Positions 25,301 to 41,719 of a stretch of DNA of 64,000 nt are shown here, in pieces. A program made the translations under genes and the position numbers. The DNA comes from Onthophagus taurus (taxonomy: Eukaryota > Arthropoda > Insecta > Coleoptera > Scarabaeidae), in assembly GCF_036711975.1 (NCBI RefSeq), contig NC_091968.1:23064001-23128000 (forward strand). The letters run 5' to 3'. Under the pieces are notes generated by a model, which saw nothing but the letters and a program-made list of their open reading frames with translations, was not told where the DNA came from and searched no databases. Each line of letters begins with the position of its first letter. Positions within the stretch are counted from its first letter, which is position 1.

Positions 25301-27725
25301 AGTAGACCTAAATCCATTAAAAAGTTAAAACCGTTCAGGCCGGAGACAATTAAAATGTTACTTCCATGGGATGCGGAGGACAAAGATGAAACTAGCGAAG
25401 GTGACGAAGAGTCAGATGAAGAAGAGCGAGATGCGACTTAATTTTCGTCTTATTAAAAAAATACAATATATTAATTACTTTTTTACTACATAAAAAATAC
25501 TAATAAAATTATTAATTACCTATTAAATATTTTTGTTTCATTTTTCCATTTTTAGATAATTACCAACCCAATTTCAATAAGCTTTGCTTTTGATGACAAT
25601 AATTTATCACTATAGCTTCAAATAAAAATAAAGGAAAGCGCATATAATTTTGATCGACAATTTGGGTCAAATACTCCACTGTGCGTCTACGAGTACAGTA
25701 CATATCATCATGGTTCGGAGACTTGCCACTCTTCATCGACTTAATGGTGTGTTTCATTTCTTAATATAAGAAGAAACTATATAAGGGGCTAATTGTATAG
25801 TTTTCCCATATTTGCAACAATTCTTCGGTTTTTGTCACTATTTCATTGTGCTCATTCTTAATGAAATTTGGCGATTATTATACAGCCCAGCTATTTCTTT
25901 GCCTTTTTATGTAAATGAAAGTTGTCTCCAAGTTTGTTAAGATCTTCAGACAACTTTTATGCATCCAATTCTCTTTTGCCACTCTAATCTCATTTCGTAT
26001 TCTTCTTTGAAGACTTCTGTTCTGACATCTGACTTCTATTTGCCTTCGCTTCTCCATTACTTTCAGAATATCTCTATAATCACCTATAATAAAGAAACTA
26101 AGTACAAAAAAGTATTGTACTTTTTTTTACCCATAAAATGAAGTACTTCGCGATTGCGACTATTAATTTTATCACTTGAAGCATTGCATAATCAATTTAA
26201 ACCAAGATATTTGATTAATTTTGAGATATTAGCTTTAGAAATAAAATGCTCCAAGGTACACCTTCCTTTATACATATATCATAAATTTTAAAACAAATTA
26301 ATAATTATTTGAAATATTCACAATAATTTATCTTCCATTCCCTTATACATATACTTAATTTTATGACCAATTTTATGTATTTTTTAGATTTTTTAGTCTT
26401 GGAAGTGTTAGATCGCCTGAATATAAAAATGGACAACTCATTTTAGAATATAAAAACGGATATTTCGATAAAAATTGTTTTAGAGATGCTTCCGCAATAA
26501 TTTATTTTAATTGTTCCAAAGACAGAGAAATTGAACCAACGTTTTTGAAGCACGAAAATTGTCGTTACGAATTCCAATGGAACACAAAGTACGCGTGTCC
26601 AAATGAAATAGATTGTGTAAAAAAAGACAATTTAGATAACTCAATAAGTTTCGAAAATGTGAAATCAACCTCGATTCAAATTAAATCCGAATTTAAAGTT
26701 TACACAATCGATATTTGTAAAGATCAATTTATAACAACCGATTTAAGCAAAAACGAAAAGCACGAATTTAACGTTTTCGCAAACGTCCAAACAAACGAAA
26801 ATGGGACTTTTCTCAAATACAAATTAGCGAAATCTTGTCGAGATAAAACCGACTTTGATGAGATAAAAATCGAATTGGATTGTGAACCACTTTTAAATAA
26901 CGATCATTACGAGGGTATCACCATTTCAAATTGTTTGCTTTATCTCAAATTAAAACACAACGATTTTTGTGCTTTTACACCAACGACACTAAAAACAATT
27001 ACTTACGAAGAGAAAATTTCAATTAATAAAGAAAAAATTTATCATTACAACATAGAACCAAAAATAATCGATTGCACTATTCGTTTCAATTCTAAGGATA
27101 TTCATTTAAACACGCTTCCACCTCTAACTGTTAAATCGCCGAATAAGAAATTTAATTATGCTAATTACACAATCGGTTCGAATTCAACATCGGTGTGTTA
27201 CCCACACTTTATTTGCAAAGAAAATAAACCTCTCGTCACATTAAAAGAATGTCCGAACGTAACGACGGAAAAAAACGGATTAAAATTGATGTTTAATTCA
27301 ACGTTTGGTAATAAAAGTGAAATATTTTTTTATTGCAATACAAATGAGGAGGAATCTCTGCCGATAGTTACCTTGGAACTAAAAGATTTCGTCTCTTTTC
27401 GATATCCCTTAAAAACAATATGTGATTATGAAAATCTAAGTGAAGGTACAAGTTCCTTATTAATTATTGGAATCGTTGTTTGTGTTATTATTATTTGCCT
27501 TGGAGGGGTGATTTTGTATAATAGACGATTCCTCAGGAGGCTTTGTAACAAAGATAAATCAAATACTTACGTTTATTGCAAAGTAAGATTTTTTTTGGTA
27601 TAATTCATGTTGCTTAAAAATCGATATTTTTTTTTAATCTCAGTTTAAAGTTTCGACATGTTGTTTCTTAGGTTTTCAACGCTAAAGATAATCTAAAATC
27701 TATACCCTCCTCTTTAATTTATTGA
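16363..27725 (+). CDS. Lerp: Lysosomal enzyme receptor protein (CI-MPR/IGF2R-like, Lerp)
   Basis: A single-pass sorting receptor related to the cation-independent mannose-6-phosphate receptor, carrying lysosomal enzymes from Golgi to endosomes. Eight exons: 16363-16487, 16541-16689, 16749-16819, 16875-17339, 17396-17630, 17684-18074, 26388-27582 and 27672-27725. All phases match, total 2685 nt, 894 residues, close to fly Lerp. Residues 1-18 form a signal peptide (MLLKIVFSSLFFCVLSAT). The lumenal part has cysteine-rich CIMR repeats, seen as IQWKTPKACP and, in exon 7, SPEYKNGQLILEYKNG plus FQWNTKYACP. A membrane segment lies at about 835-857 (LLIIGIVVCVIIICLGGVIL), then a ~38-residue tail without an obvious acidic-dileucine motif. 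Intron 6 is 8313 bp, full of transposons, with a weak donor GTTTAA. The last exon is the least certain. Confidence 0.85.
18075..18426. other. Start of the giant Lerp intron
   Basis: The segment 18305-18360 (TTCTACAGCCT, CTTCAACTTATATTA, TTGACAAGGTGTTG) resembles the interior of the foldback at 32058-32535. Nothing else is recognised. AATAAAATAATAC lies just after the in-frame stop at 18082-18084 that would be used if the intron were retained. Confidence 0.45.
18427..18660 (-). pseudogene. piggyBac-like transposase C-terminal fragment
   Basis: Encodes a cysteine-rich end with KCTACNVYLC, ERKNCF and EYH, the spacing of the C-terminal zinc-binding domain of piggyBac transposases. Basic residues RPRKCR precede it. 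The catalytic part is absent. The first codons of the open frame run into the satellite unit that begins at about 18628. Confidence 0.7.
18628..21090. repeat. Satellite array, about 189-bp unit, 13 copies
   Basis: Head-to-tail units recur with starts (ATATTGAGAAAAAA) near 18631, 18820, 19011, 19200, 19390, 19578, 19768, 19957, 20147, 20335, 20525, 20713 and 20903. Shared words are CTTACATTTTCGTATAACC, AAAAAAGATGCTAATTTAA, TCCTGGAAGCCGTATTTATT and TTGTTGGGTTGGATTGGAAA. Units differ by substitutions and short indels. The array lies wholly inside the Lerp intron. No coding frame. Confidence 0.95.
21091..21510. other. Unassigned spacer after the satellite
   Basis: No gene seen. It may include the left end of the relic transposon that follows, but no inverted terminal match was found. 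Confidence 0.35.
21511..21990 (+). pseudogene. Mariner-like transposase relic, N-terminal HTH plus scrap
   Basis: The open frame at 21511-21816 begins MVHLTETEQIIILTMVGFGD and contains YPNRQPISQSVVSKTLKHF and a GRPN motif, the helix-turn-helix region and GRPR-like linker of Tc1/mariner-type transposases. After an internal deletion, another frame has PYKPALLQQLSEDDFDRG and VQFCEK, the block before the catalytic domain. The DDE domain is missing. Confidence 0.65.
22310..22520 (+). pseudogene. LINE C-terminal fragment
   Basis: In one frame GWPRSRYKDQVEESVKMLG, then a stop, then DRREWN and TKTHHSSFYVQVE. This is the GRPR-x-W-x-D and DREEWR region that ends many LINE reverse transcriptase proteins. 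At least two in-frame stops show decay. Confidence 0.6.
22522..22798 (-). pseudogene. LINE reverse transcriptase fragment, right of it cut by Transib
   Basis: On the minus strand 22522-22665 reads DLGLDANDIRLIGNLYW, AKVRVN and FVIKKGV, as in the RT segment before the GVRQG motif. The fragment meets the Transib left end at 22799. A further LINE-like fragment in the same orientation, at 25684-25757, meets the Transib right end, consistent with insertion into an older LINE copy. Confidence 0.55.
22799..22837 (+). repeat. Transib left terminal repeat, RSS-like
   Basis: Heptamer CACAGTG at 22799-22805. After 23 bp comes TTAAAAGTC (22829-22837), which matches the recombination-signal nonamer ACAAAAACC at 5 of 9 positions including the central AAAA. 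Confidence 0.8.
23072..25441 (+). pseudogene. Transib (RAG1-like) transposase, two exons, inactivated
   Basis: Homolog of the RAG1 catalytic core. Exon 1 is 23072-23090 (MDVTDP plus one base), the intron is 23091-23416 (GTATGT...TTTTAG), and exon 2 runs from 23417, joining in phase as DYVGFNVMTREG. Core motifs in order: YKWGCGGSQQAQFKQ, where the family has the first catalytic Asp before GS but residue 283 is Gly (GGT for GAT at 24244); LVPLQLICKK; TMVDGKVCNA with the second Asp (388); zinc ligands in CYIC; FGLSILHARIRFFE; NDGNTSRRFF; LHKILIHG with the zinc His pair; and IGALSEEAVESRNK with the catalytic Glu (25178-25180). A frameshift near 25050 separates the last ~130 codons. An acidic tail (DETSEGDEESDEEE) ends it. 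One substitution and one frameshift would each inactivate it. Confidence 0.93.
25645..25683 (-). repeat. Transib right terminal repeat, RSS-like
   Basis: Read inward on the minus strand: CACAGTG (25683-25677), a 23-bp spacer, then TCAAAATTA (25653-25645), 5 of 9 matches to the nonamer, again with AAAA in register. Both ends thus look 23-spaced rather than a 12/23 pair. Confidence 0.8.
25684..25757 (-). pseudogene. LINE reverse transcriptase fragment flanking Transib
   Basis: Minus-strand frame MKHTIKSMKSGKSPNHDDM matches the RT block usually seen as LKxGKAPGPDxI. It stops at the Transib right border and has the same orientation as the fragment beyond the left border. Confidence 0.6.
25758..26387. 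other. End of the giant Lerp intron
   Basis: AT-rich, no element assigned. It ends in the acceptor TTTTTTAG at 26380-26387. Confidence 0.4.
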
Positions 27726-27729
27726 TTCC

Positions 27730-28310
27730 TGAATGCTAGATACTGTTGGCAAAAGATTAATTATTGCTATCAGAAGATTAAATACTGCTAGTAAAAGACT
27801 AAAAACTGCTTGGAAAGAAAAAATACTATTTCAAAAAGTTACCTACTGCTTCTAAAATGCTAGATATTGCAGGAAAAGACCATAACTTACTTGGAAAAGA
27901 CTAGATACTGTTTTCAAAATAATACTTATTGCTTCTAAAACGCTAAATACTGTTGTTAAAAATTTTTACATACTTGGACAGGCGGAATACTGCTTCCAAG
28001 GCCACTTATTGCTATAAAAGACTTTAATAATTGTTTGGAAAAGAGATATGCTTTCCAAAAAGCTACCTACCGCTTCCAGAATGTTAGATACTGCTGGAAA
28101 AGACTAATAACTACTTGGAAAGAAGAGATATGCTCTCTAAAAAAGGTATCTACTGCTTCCAAAATGTTAGATACTAGTGGAAAAGATTACAATCTGCTTG
28201 GTAAAGACTAGATAGTGCTAACAAACAACTACAAACTGATTGGAAAGACGAGATACTGCTTCTATATTATAGAATCTATAAGACTACTTACTGCTTTCAG
28301 AGCGCTACAT
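27730..28310. repeat. Degenerate minisatellite (AGACTA-GATACTGCTGG type), block 1
   Basis: Loose tandem repetition of short phrases such as AAAAGACTAGATACTGCT, CTTGGAAAGA and CTTCCAAAATGCTAGATACTG, about 25-35 bp each with many changes. Same array as 28908-29135 and 30950-31280, cut apart by insertions. Confidence 0.8.
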
Positions 28311-28904
28311 AGGGTAATTCAAATTCGACCCCCACCACTGGCATCTCAGAAACCATAAGAGATACAGAAATGGTTAAATGAGGGCAAAGTTGCGTATCTT
28401 AGAGCTCATCATTTTTCAACTAAGTTTTTGGATCTAGCCGTTTTAGTTTTTAAAATATGGCCGAAAAACAAAAAAAATGCCTTTTTCTTTTTTTGCGTGT
28501 AACTTCTTTATTTTTCGTTTTTTGTGAATCTGAAAAAAACATTCCTAAGGCAACTTTTAATGAAAAATGTCATAACATAATAATAGTAAATGACTTTATT
28601 CGTTCACTTACACCTATATACATTATACAAATTATATTTTATGCATATAAAAAGGTGAACGAAAAGGCGAAGTTCAGTATAATACTGATTTTCAACTTAA
28701 CCTAAAGAGAGCGAAAATACAGATACGTACGTAATATAATAACAAAAATAATAATAATAATACAACCAAAACATGCAAAAGCAAATAATACTGCCATCTG
28801 TAGTGAGAACCTTACATACCCTCTAATGTATATGTAATATCTGTATGGTATATCTCTTATGGTTTCTGAAATCCCAATGGTGCGGGTCGAATTTGAATTA
28901 CCCT
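28311..28904. mobile_element. MITE with ~50-bp inverted termini inside the minisatellite
   Basis: The left end AGGGTAATTCAAATTCGACC and the following CACCACTGG, CAGAAACCATAAGAGATA are repeated in reverse complement at 28850-28904. The minisatellite continues on both sides. No transposase; open frames inside are short. Confidence 0.85.
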
Positions 28905-28907
28905 GTA

Positions 28908-29135
28908 TACTACTAGAAAAAATTACTACCTGTTTAGAGAAGACTAAATACTGCTGGAAGAAACTATTATCTGGTTGGAAAGATAAAATACTTTTTTTAA
29001 AAGACAATTAACTACTTTCAGAATGCTAAATATTGTTGGAAAGACTACTAATTGCTTGGAGAAGGCTAGATATTGTTGGCAAAGACTATTTAATGCTTTT
29101 AGAAGACTATATACTGCTGCTAAAACACTACTACT
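28908..29135. repeat. Degenerate minisatellite, block 2
   Basis: Continuation of the array at 27730-28310 (ACTAAATACTGCTGG, GACTACTAATTGCTTGG, AGACTATATACTGCTG). Confidence 0.75.
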
Positions 29136-29690
29136 ATCCGTGTAAAAAGTCAAGGCCCCTCACTTTAGAGATCTATATCTTCGCAACCATTCGATAAAAA
29201 AAATTGCGACAAAGTTTGTTGTAATCAGTGAACATTTCTATATAACATATGCTAATTTGAAAATTTTCGGATCCACGGTTTTCCTTTTATCACGAGTTAA
29301 ATGAAAAAAGTACCCAATTTTTGAGAGTACCGGCATCTTTGTCAACTTTGCGATTTTTTTTCTCGAAAACTATGGAACGAAAAAATTAAAATTTTGAACA
29401 GGTGGTAGCCTGATGTGTTCTTAATGAGTGGCATATTTTATTTTTTCGATATTACATACAGTTTCACGGAAAATCGCGGTTTAGTAAGACGCTGTTATGT
29501 CGAAAACGGTTGGGTGGATTCGTAGTGCATGGATGAGAGGAGTACGGATTTACTTTTGTATGTGTATATGGTACTACAAATGTTTGAAACCTATTAATTG
29601 TATAAAGTTCCCAGGAAATGTATACAATGCTGAAATAATTTAAGAAAAATTTAAAATAATTTGTGAAAGTTTTTTAATACGCATTCGTGT
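29136..29690. other. Inserted sequence of unknown type
   Basis: Interrupts the minisatellite. No coding frame, terminal repeat or similarity to other parts of the window was found. Confidence 0.35.
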
Positions 29691-30640
29691 GCATCAATCT
29701 TTCGATTTCTAATCTCTACATGTCTTCATTAATATCTTCTCTCCACCTCTTCCTTTTCTTCTTCCTCCTTATGGTGTCTAGTGTAGCATTTTCTTTGGTA
29801 GTAGATCTTAACCCATCGTTTGTACTACATGGCGATACGATCTAATTTGGGCAGTTCTTATGTCATCTAAAACGTCGTTTCATTATATCTTTATATACAT
29901 ATGTCTATTTTATCCTTTATTGGCCACCCTTTAGCTGTAGGTTATTATACTTCTAATTATTGAGTTGTATATTTTGTATTTACTTTCTTGAGGTATATGT
30001 TTAGCTCACAGTATACTGTGATTAGATGCTTCATATGAATAGATACTTCAGATTTCTCAAGTATTTCCTTCTTCCATATTTTTTACACCCTGGTATTTGT
30101 ATGAGCTGCAATGTTTGATGTTTTGTTTGTCCTAGATAAGCAGATCTTGTTGTTTCAATACACATGCATTCAGTTTTTTGCAAGTCAACCTCCAAGTTGC
30201 ATTTATCATACTTTTCAATTAGTTTGCGTGATCATCAGGAAATTCCAAGGTTTAGAGTGTTGATGTTCTATTCATAGGTGTGCCCATATGTTTAGCATTT
30301 TCTTTTCCATATTAATAATGTATATTAAATATACAACAACCAGCTGTTATGATATATCCCATTTATATTTATACTCTTGCATTGATATATAAGGTTTTTT
30401 TCAATTTTATTATTACAGCATTTCTGTTAGTAAGAAATAGCAAATGCATTTCCTTTTTATATGCTATCTTCTTTTCTATGATTTGGGTTAATGTAAATAT
30501 ATGGTCAATTGTGGATCTCGCTGCTCTAAAGCGGGCTTATTCTTCTGCCTCTCTTGTACTGCACTAACCTAGTTTACAATTCCGTTTTTAAGTATTCTCC
30601 CATATTCTGCTGATAGTTAGTATTGATTGCCGATATTCCC
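29690..30640 (-). pseudogene. Decayed LINE, C-terminal reverse transcriptase region
   Basis: On the minus strand, fragments near 30120-30230 read KYDKCNLEVDLQKTECMCI, the RT block in which LxVNxxKTxxM is expected. Near 29700-29770 RRKKKRKRWREDINEDM resembles the C-terminal GRPxxRWxDxIxxD motif. Frames are broken throughout. Confidence 0.55.
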
Positions 30641-30949
30641 TGATATTTTTGGAGATGAACTGGATGTTTTTATTGCTTAATCTTTTATCCTCATTCCAAT
30701 GTGAATTATCATTGTCTTGCATCCAAGTAATCAGTATGTTTTCAAAGTCCTGATTAGCCCTTTCTACACTTCCCTGACTTTACGAATGTCTAGTAGTACA
30801 GTATATAGCTTCTACTGTATACCACCAGTAGCTAACACCCCTTTGTAATGTTGATCAAACTATAAATTTATTGTCGTACACGTGATAGCTTAATAGTGGC
30901 TTGGCAGTATTTTGGAAAATTATTAGAAAATATAAACTTAAACGCCTCA

Positions 30950-31280
30950 ATTGCTGAAAGAGACTAGATATAGTTGGCAGAAGACTAAGAATTACTAATG
31001 AAAGACTAGATGTTGCAAATGAAGCAGATTCTTCCTACAGACGACTTCACACTACTACCAGAAGACGAAATACTGTTGGTAGAAGACTAGATATTGCTGC
31101 AAAAGACTAAATATTGCTGGCAGAAGACTAAGCATTGCTAGTGAAAAACTAGATATTGCAAATGAAGCACATCCTTCTTACAGAAAACTACATACTACTA
31201 CTAAAAAAACAAATACTGTTAACAGAAGACTTAATTTTGCTGTCAGAAAAGCAAATTATGTTGTCAGAAGACTACTAATG
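30950..31280. repeat. Degenerate minisatellite, block 3
   Basis: Same phrases as blocks 1 and 2 (AGACTAGATATAGTTGG, AGAAGACTAAGAATTGCTA, GAAGACTAGATATTGCTG), including an internal near-repeat of about 130 bp (30970-31090 and 31090-31210). Confidence 0.8.
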
Positions 31281-31479
31281 GTACAAATCCCGTTTAAATT
31301 TCTTCTAAATACTTGTTAAAATTACATCCCCCGCTTCCCGATTTCTATGTTATTTAGATTTGGTAGTCCAAAGAACTGAATTTTCTTCATACACTTCAAT
31401 TAATTCAAATATTTCTTCTTGGGACGATTTTCTTTTAGGCGTCATCTTTGAGAAACGTGGGGCTAAATCATGTGTTTCT

Positions 31480-32815
31480 AGCTCTAGGTCTAGTGTTAGT
31501 TCTAGTTTTAAATGTATTTAACTTTAGATTGTGGTATATTTTAAAACTAAAACTAGACCTGCGCCTAATAATAATTTTGATGTTTTTTGAAAGAGTTTCG
31601 ACGCACGGCTAAGAAAAAACTTTCCGGTGTTAATGTCAACTTTAATTTTATTATTACATTCGTAATCTCTATAAAATAACCTTTAAAATGAGTCCAAACA
31701 TGACGCACTTATCTCAAAAAACAAAAAAGTTTGATTAAAAAACATTAAACCCGAAGTTAGCAACAATGAAGATAGCTATTTAATTTTTTGAATGTTAATA
31801 CCAACCTTAATTTCTAAATTTTTTTATTATATTTTTGTGACAAATTTTAAGACATTTTATAAAATTAGGAATATATCAAAATGACATTGACATTTCAAAC
31901 CGGAAGTTGCTTATATATCGAGTAATATTGGAATTAAACGTATCATGTTTGGGATCATTTTAAAGGATTTTTCACGACGATTCCAAATATGTCAAAATTG
32001 AGGTTGACATTTCTAACCGGAAGTTGACCATAACTTCATTAATATTGAAGATAGATACAGGGTGTACAAAAAGTAGGGAATAATGGTTCTACAGCCTAAA
32101 CTTCAACTTACTTATATTAAAAAAAGTTACTTGAAACTATTTTCCGCATATCTTGGCGTAGAAATAAAATAAAAATGATGACGGCAGTCTGAGTTACGAC
32201 ATGGTGAGTGTTTTTTTTTTAAATGGAACACCTGTATATTTTAAGGTTTAACCTTTTGACAAGGTGTTGCAAAATGTCATAAGGTTTTAATGCTTTAAAC
32301 TGCATAATTTTCGAGATATTGAAACATTTATTTAAAAAGATTTGACGTAGCGACAACCAAATTAATGCGTTATTATGGAATAGACAACTTAAGCCTTGAC
32401 GTCATAGGGATGGGCGGAGCTTATACCGATTCCAAACATCTTCGTCGCTAACTGTGGTAAATAGGTTGTTTATTCCATAATTTAAGTTGAAGTTTAGGCT
32501 GTAGAACCAATATTCCATGCTTTTTGTACATCCTGTTTGTACTCACTTTAAAAGATTATTTAATGAAGATTACAAATATGTCAAAATTGAGGTTGACATT
32601 TTACACCTGAAGTTAGTTATCATATAATAGACAAATGGACAACATCGTGGCGTTCTTTCATGATGTATTTTTTATTAAAAAAAAACCTTTAAAATGTGTC
32701 CAAACACGATGCATTTATCTCAAAATCAAAAAAGAGAATAAAAACCATTTTTAGGTCTAGTTTTACACTAGCACTATCACTAGAACTAACACAAGAACTA
32801 GAAACTGTGTGCCGA
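31480..32815. repeat. Family A copy interrupted by a foldback MITE
   Basis: Family A runs 31480-32057 and continues 32536-32815. The end motif TAGTTCTAGTTTTA is near 31500 and CTAGTTTTACACTAGCACTA near 32760. At the break the family sequence ATATTGAAGATA / TGTTTGTACTCA is intact apart from the insertion, so the MITE is younger. Confidence 0.85.
32058..32535. mobile_element. Foldback MITE with ~50-bp inverted termini
   Basis: CAGGGTGTACAAAAAGTAGG and GGTTCTACAGCCTAAACTTC at the left are mirrored at the right by GAAGTTTAGGCTGTAGAACC and TTTTTGTACATCCTG. No coding capacity. Inserted in family A. Confidence 0.85.
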
Positions 32816-33829
32816 AATTTTTAAATGACGCGACATACCATACTCTGCAAGACTTGAGGCATTTTTCTTGTCTAGCAACAGTTAACGATGTTAACGACAC
32901 TAAACGTCACTGCAATGTGATTTCCACGGCTTGTTTTAATTTCTGATGACGCTGCCGAAGGAGCTGCGTTATTCTTTAGAGCTTGTAACTTTGGTATTAA
33001 CAACAAAAAACAGAAATGATCAGAACAGACGAGACTACAAGCTCCTTATGTTTAAAATTAATTTCTTTTGTCAGTGCCCCCACAGCAAGCTTCAAAATGT
33101 AGGAAAAAAACACGCATTAGCCTTATTCACCATTGCTGAAATTGAAGAGCGAAACTACAAAACTACCGAATTGGGAAGGCACCTACAGAAATATTGGAAA
33201 AGGGTAAAAAAAGATCTTATACAAATCGAGCAATACGTTTTAGGTCTTTTAGGCATTTTAGGTGATACGTTTTTTATGTCGCTGAGTGTAGTTTGCCGTC
33301 TAGTTAATTCTAGTCTAGTAGTGTTAACACAGTCTATTTAACGACATGTAGTCAGTCGTTATGCATCGAAAGCCTAAGAAAAACAAGGGTGTTTCATCTG
33401 TAAATATACGTTGTAATCTCACCTAATTTAGTGAAAATAACGTTACTTTTAAGTTTATCAGATTAATTTTGTGCGTGGCTATAAAATAAACAATTTATAT
33501 TAGGTGTTAGCCAGTTTAATAGGAAATTGCTTGGTTAACATTGCTTATGACGTCACAAAACGTGACGTCACATCGAAAGTTTAATTTATTAAAAAAAAAT
33601 CGTGATTTTTAAGCGACATGATGATTCTTGAATTTTTGTGTTGTAAAAATTAAAATATTAAATTACTTTTTTTGTTGCAGAATAGTGAACTTTAAATAGT
33701 ATTATTTTACTCAACTTTTTAAATTTTTTTGGAGGTTATATCTATTAATTATTTAATGTTAATTTCCCAGTGTTTTTTATACTTTTTTTTTCTTTAAATT
33801 GCGTTAATAAAACTAATAATTTATTATTA
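32816..33829. other. Intergenic region, no gene assigned
   Basis: Contains a 131-codon open frame at 32946-33341 without recognisable motifs. Sequence at 33585-33645 (GCGACATGATGATTCTTGAA) resembles 58625-58670. Otherwise AT-rich. Confidence 0.4.
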
Positions 33830-33830
33830 T

Positions 33831-33836
33831 TTTATT
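33831..33836 (-). terminator. Poly(A) signal of LSm1
   Basis: TTTATT on the plus strand is AATAAA on the minus strand, about 95 bp past the LSm1 stop codon. Confidence 0.5.
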
Positions 33837-33929
33837 CTTAAACATCAAAAGAATTCGTCCTAACCTAAAAAAAAACAATTTTATGCGTAATAACCAACTT
33901 CTTCAAACTTTGCCTTTATATTATACAAC

Positions 33930-34439
33930 TTAATACATATCCTCTTGGTTAATATCGCTCATAAAATGCATCCCCCTTTCTTGTAAAGCTTTAGCAATTT
34001 TTTTTTGTTGATCCTGTTTTTGTTCTTGCTCTTTTCTTTGAGCATCTAAAATATCCTCCACAGACACCTCACTTAGTGGTAATTCCCCCTCTTTTTCGGT
34101 ATCCTAAAATTTTCTTTTTACAAAATAATCCCACATATTTTCGTTTTAATTACAATTTCACCTAAAAGTACCACATTTTCACCTCGTACTATAAAAACAC
34201 CCCGGGGAATATCCCCATATTCTTTCCCAACGTGTATCCTTTCGATCGTTCTGTGTAAAACGAGATTTGCAAATTGATCAACACTTCGGAGATAACCGAT
34301 TAAAGTTCTTCCATCTCTAAGTAAAACCATGAGTTTTTCTAAAAAACCGGGTCATTCAAAATTATTTAAATCAAAATAACCCCTTACTGTCTAATTCATC
34401 TAAAAGATGAGCGGTTCCTTCTAATTCTGGTTTATTCAT
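33930..34439 (-). CDS. LSm1: LSm1, U6 snRNA-associated Sm-like protein
   Basis: Subunit of the cytoplasmic LSm1-7 ring that binds deadenylated mRNA 3' ends and promotes decapping in P-bodies. Three exons on the minus strand: 34439-34388, 34338-34154 and 34103-33930, total 411 nt, 136 residues, against about 133 in vertebrates. The N-terminus [17 protein letters not shown] leads into the Sm1 motif ([18 protein letters not shown], then VDQFANLVL). LSm1-specific sequence [16 protein letters not shown] follows, then the Sm2 motif [12 protein letters not shown]. The charged C-terminal tail is coiled-coil-like ([20 protein letters not shown]). Introns are about 50 bp. It is transcribed divergently from xylulokinase. 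Confidence 0.96.
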
Positions 34440-34763
34440 TTTAAAACATACAAAATAACGGGACTCAAACCACCAGACAATAATTTAAGGTTATGTTTAA
34501 TATCAACATTAATGAAGTTAGTTGCAAGTGCCGCTGTATACAGAGTCGTTATTATCCGCTTATTTTTTTCTTTTAATAATTAATCTAACCTATTTTTAAG
34601 GTTATCTAATTGTTTATAAATAAAATTAAAAAAACCACAAGAAAGTGAACCGATTTCTCTTAAAAGTAACTGTTTCGTGACCTCAGTTTTAAGTGATATT
34701 TGCCGCAATACGTGACTGCGTTTACAAAACTCGATTTTATAATATTATTATTATATATTAAAA
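34440..34763. promoter_or_regulatory. Divergent promoter region between LSm1 and xylulokinase
   Basis: The two start codons are 324 bp apart, head to head, so both promoters must lie here or in the transcribed leaders. TATA-like AT runs occur near 34735-34758. A shared bidirectional promoter is inferred from spacing only. Confidence 0.5.
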
Positions 34764-41489
<6,726 letters not shown>

Positions 41490-41719
41490 AATAGTTTTAA
41501 ATAATGTTGTGAAGTAGATATCTCCGTGTCTTATGCATTTATTACAGTTTAAACTTGTATACAGCACAAAGTTGGTCAAGTATGACATTTATGTTACCAA
41601 CGTTAAGAAAAGTAATCATCCAAAATAATCATGATGACATCAGGTGCTAAATTAATGAAAATAAACAAGTAGGTACCGAATTAACCCATCTTAGTATCTT
41701 TTCTGGTTGAAATTTTTTG
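41490..41719. other. Xylulokinase 3' flank
   Basis: AATAAA at 41660-41665 is a possible poly(A) signal. No other feature seen. Confidence 0.4.

Larger units (their letters stand above)
22799..25683 (+). mobile_element. Transib DNA transposon, complete, with 5-bp target duplication
   Basis: Starts CACAGTGGGGTATTTCA and ends with the inverse of CACAGTGGAGTATTTGA (15 of 17 bases equal). Both ends begin with the exact heptamer of V(D)J recombination signals. The five bases outside each end are CGTCT (22794-22798 and 25684-25688), the GC-rich 5-bp duplication expected for Transib. The 2885-bp element carries one two-exon gene for a RAG1-like transposase. It lies in intron 6 of the Lerp-like gene, in the same orientation, and appears inserted in an older LINE relic. 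The termini and duplication are well preserved although the transposase is broken. Confidence 0.95.

Noticed and set aside
32946..33341. 131-codon open frame
   Set aside because: No motif, splice partner or repeat match. Its length is unremarkable for this much intergenic sequence.
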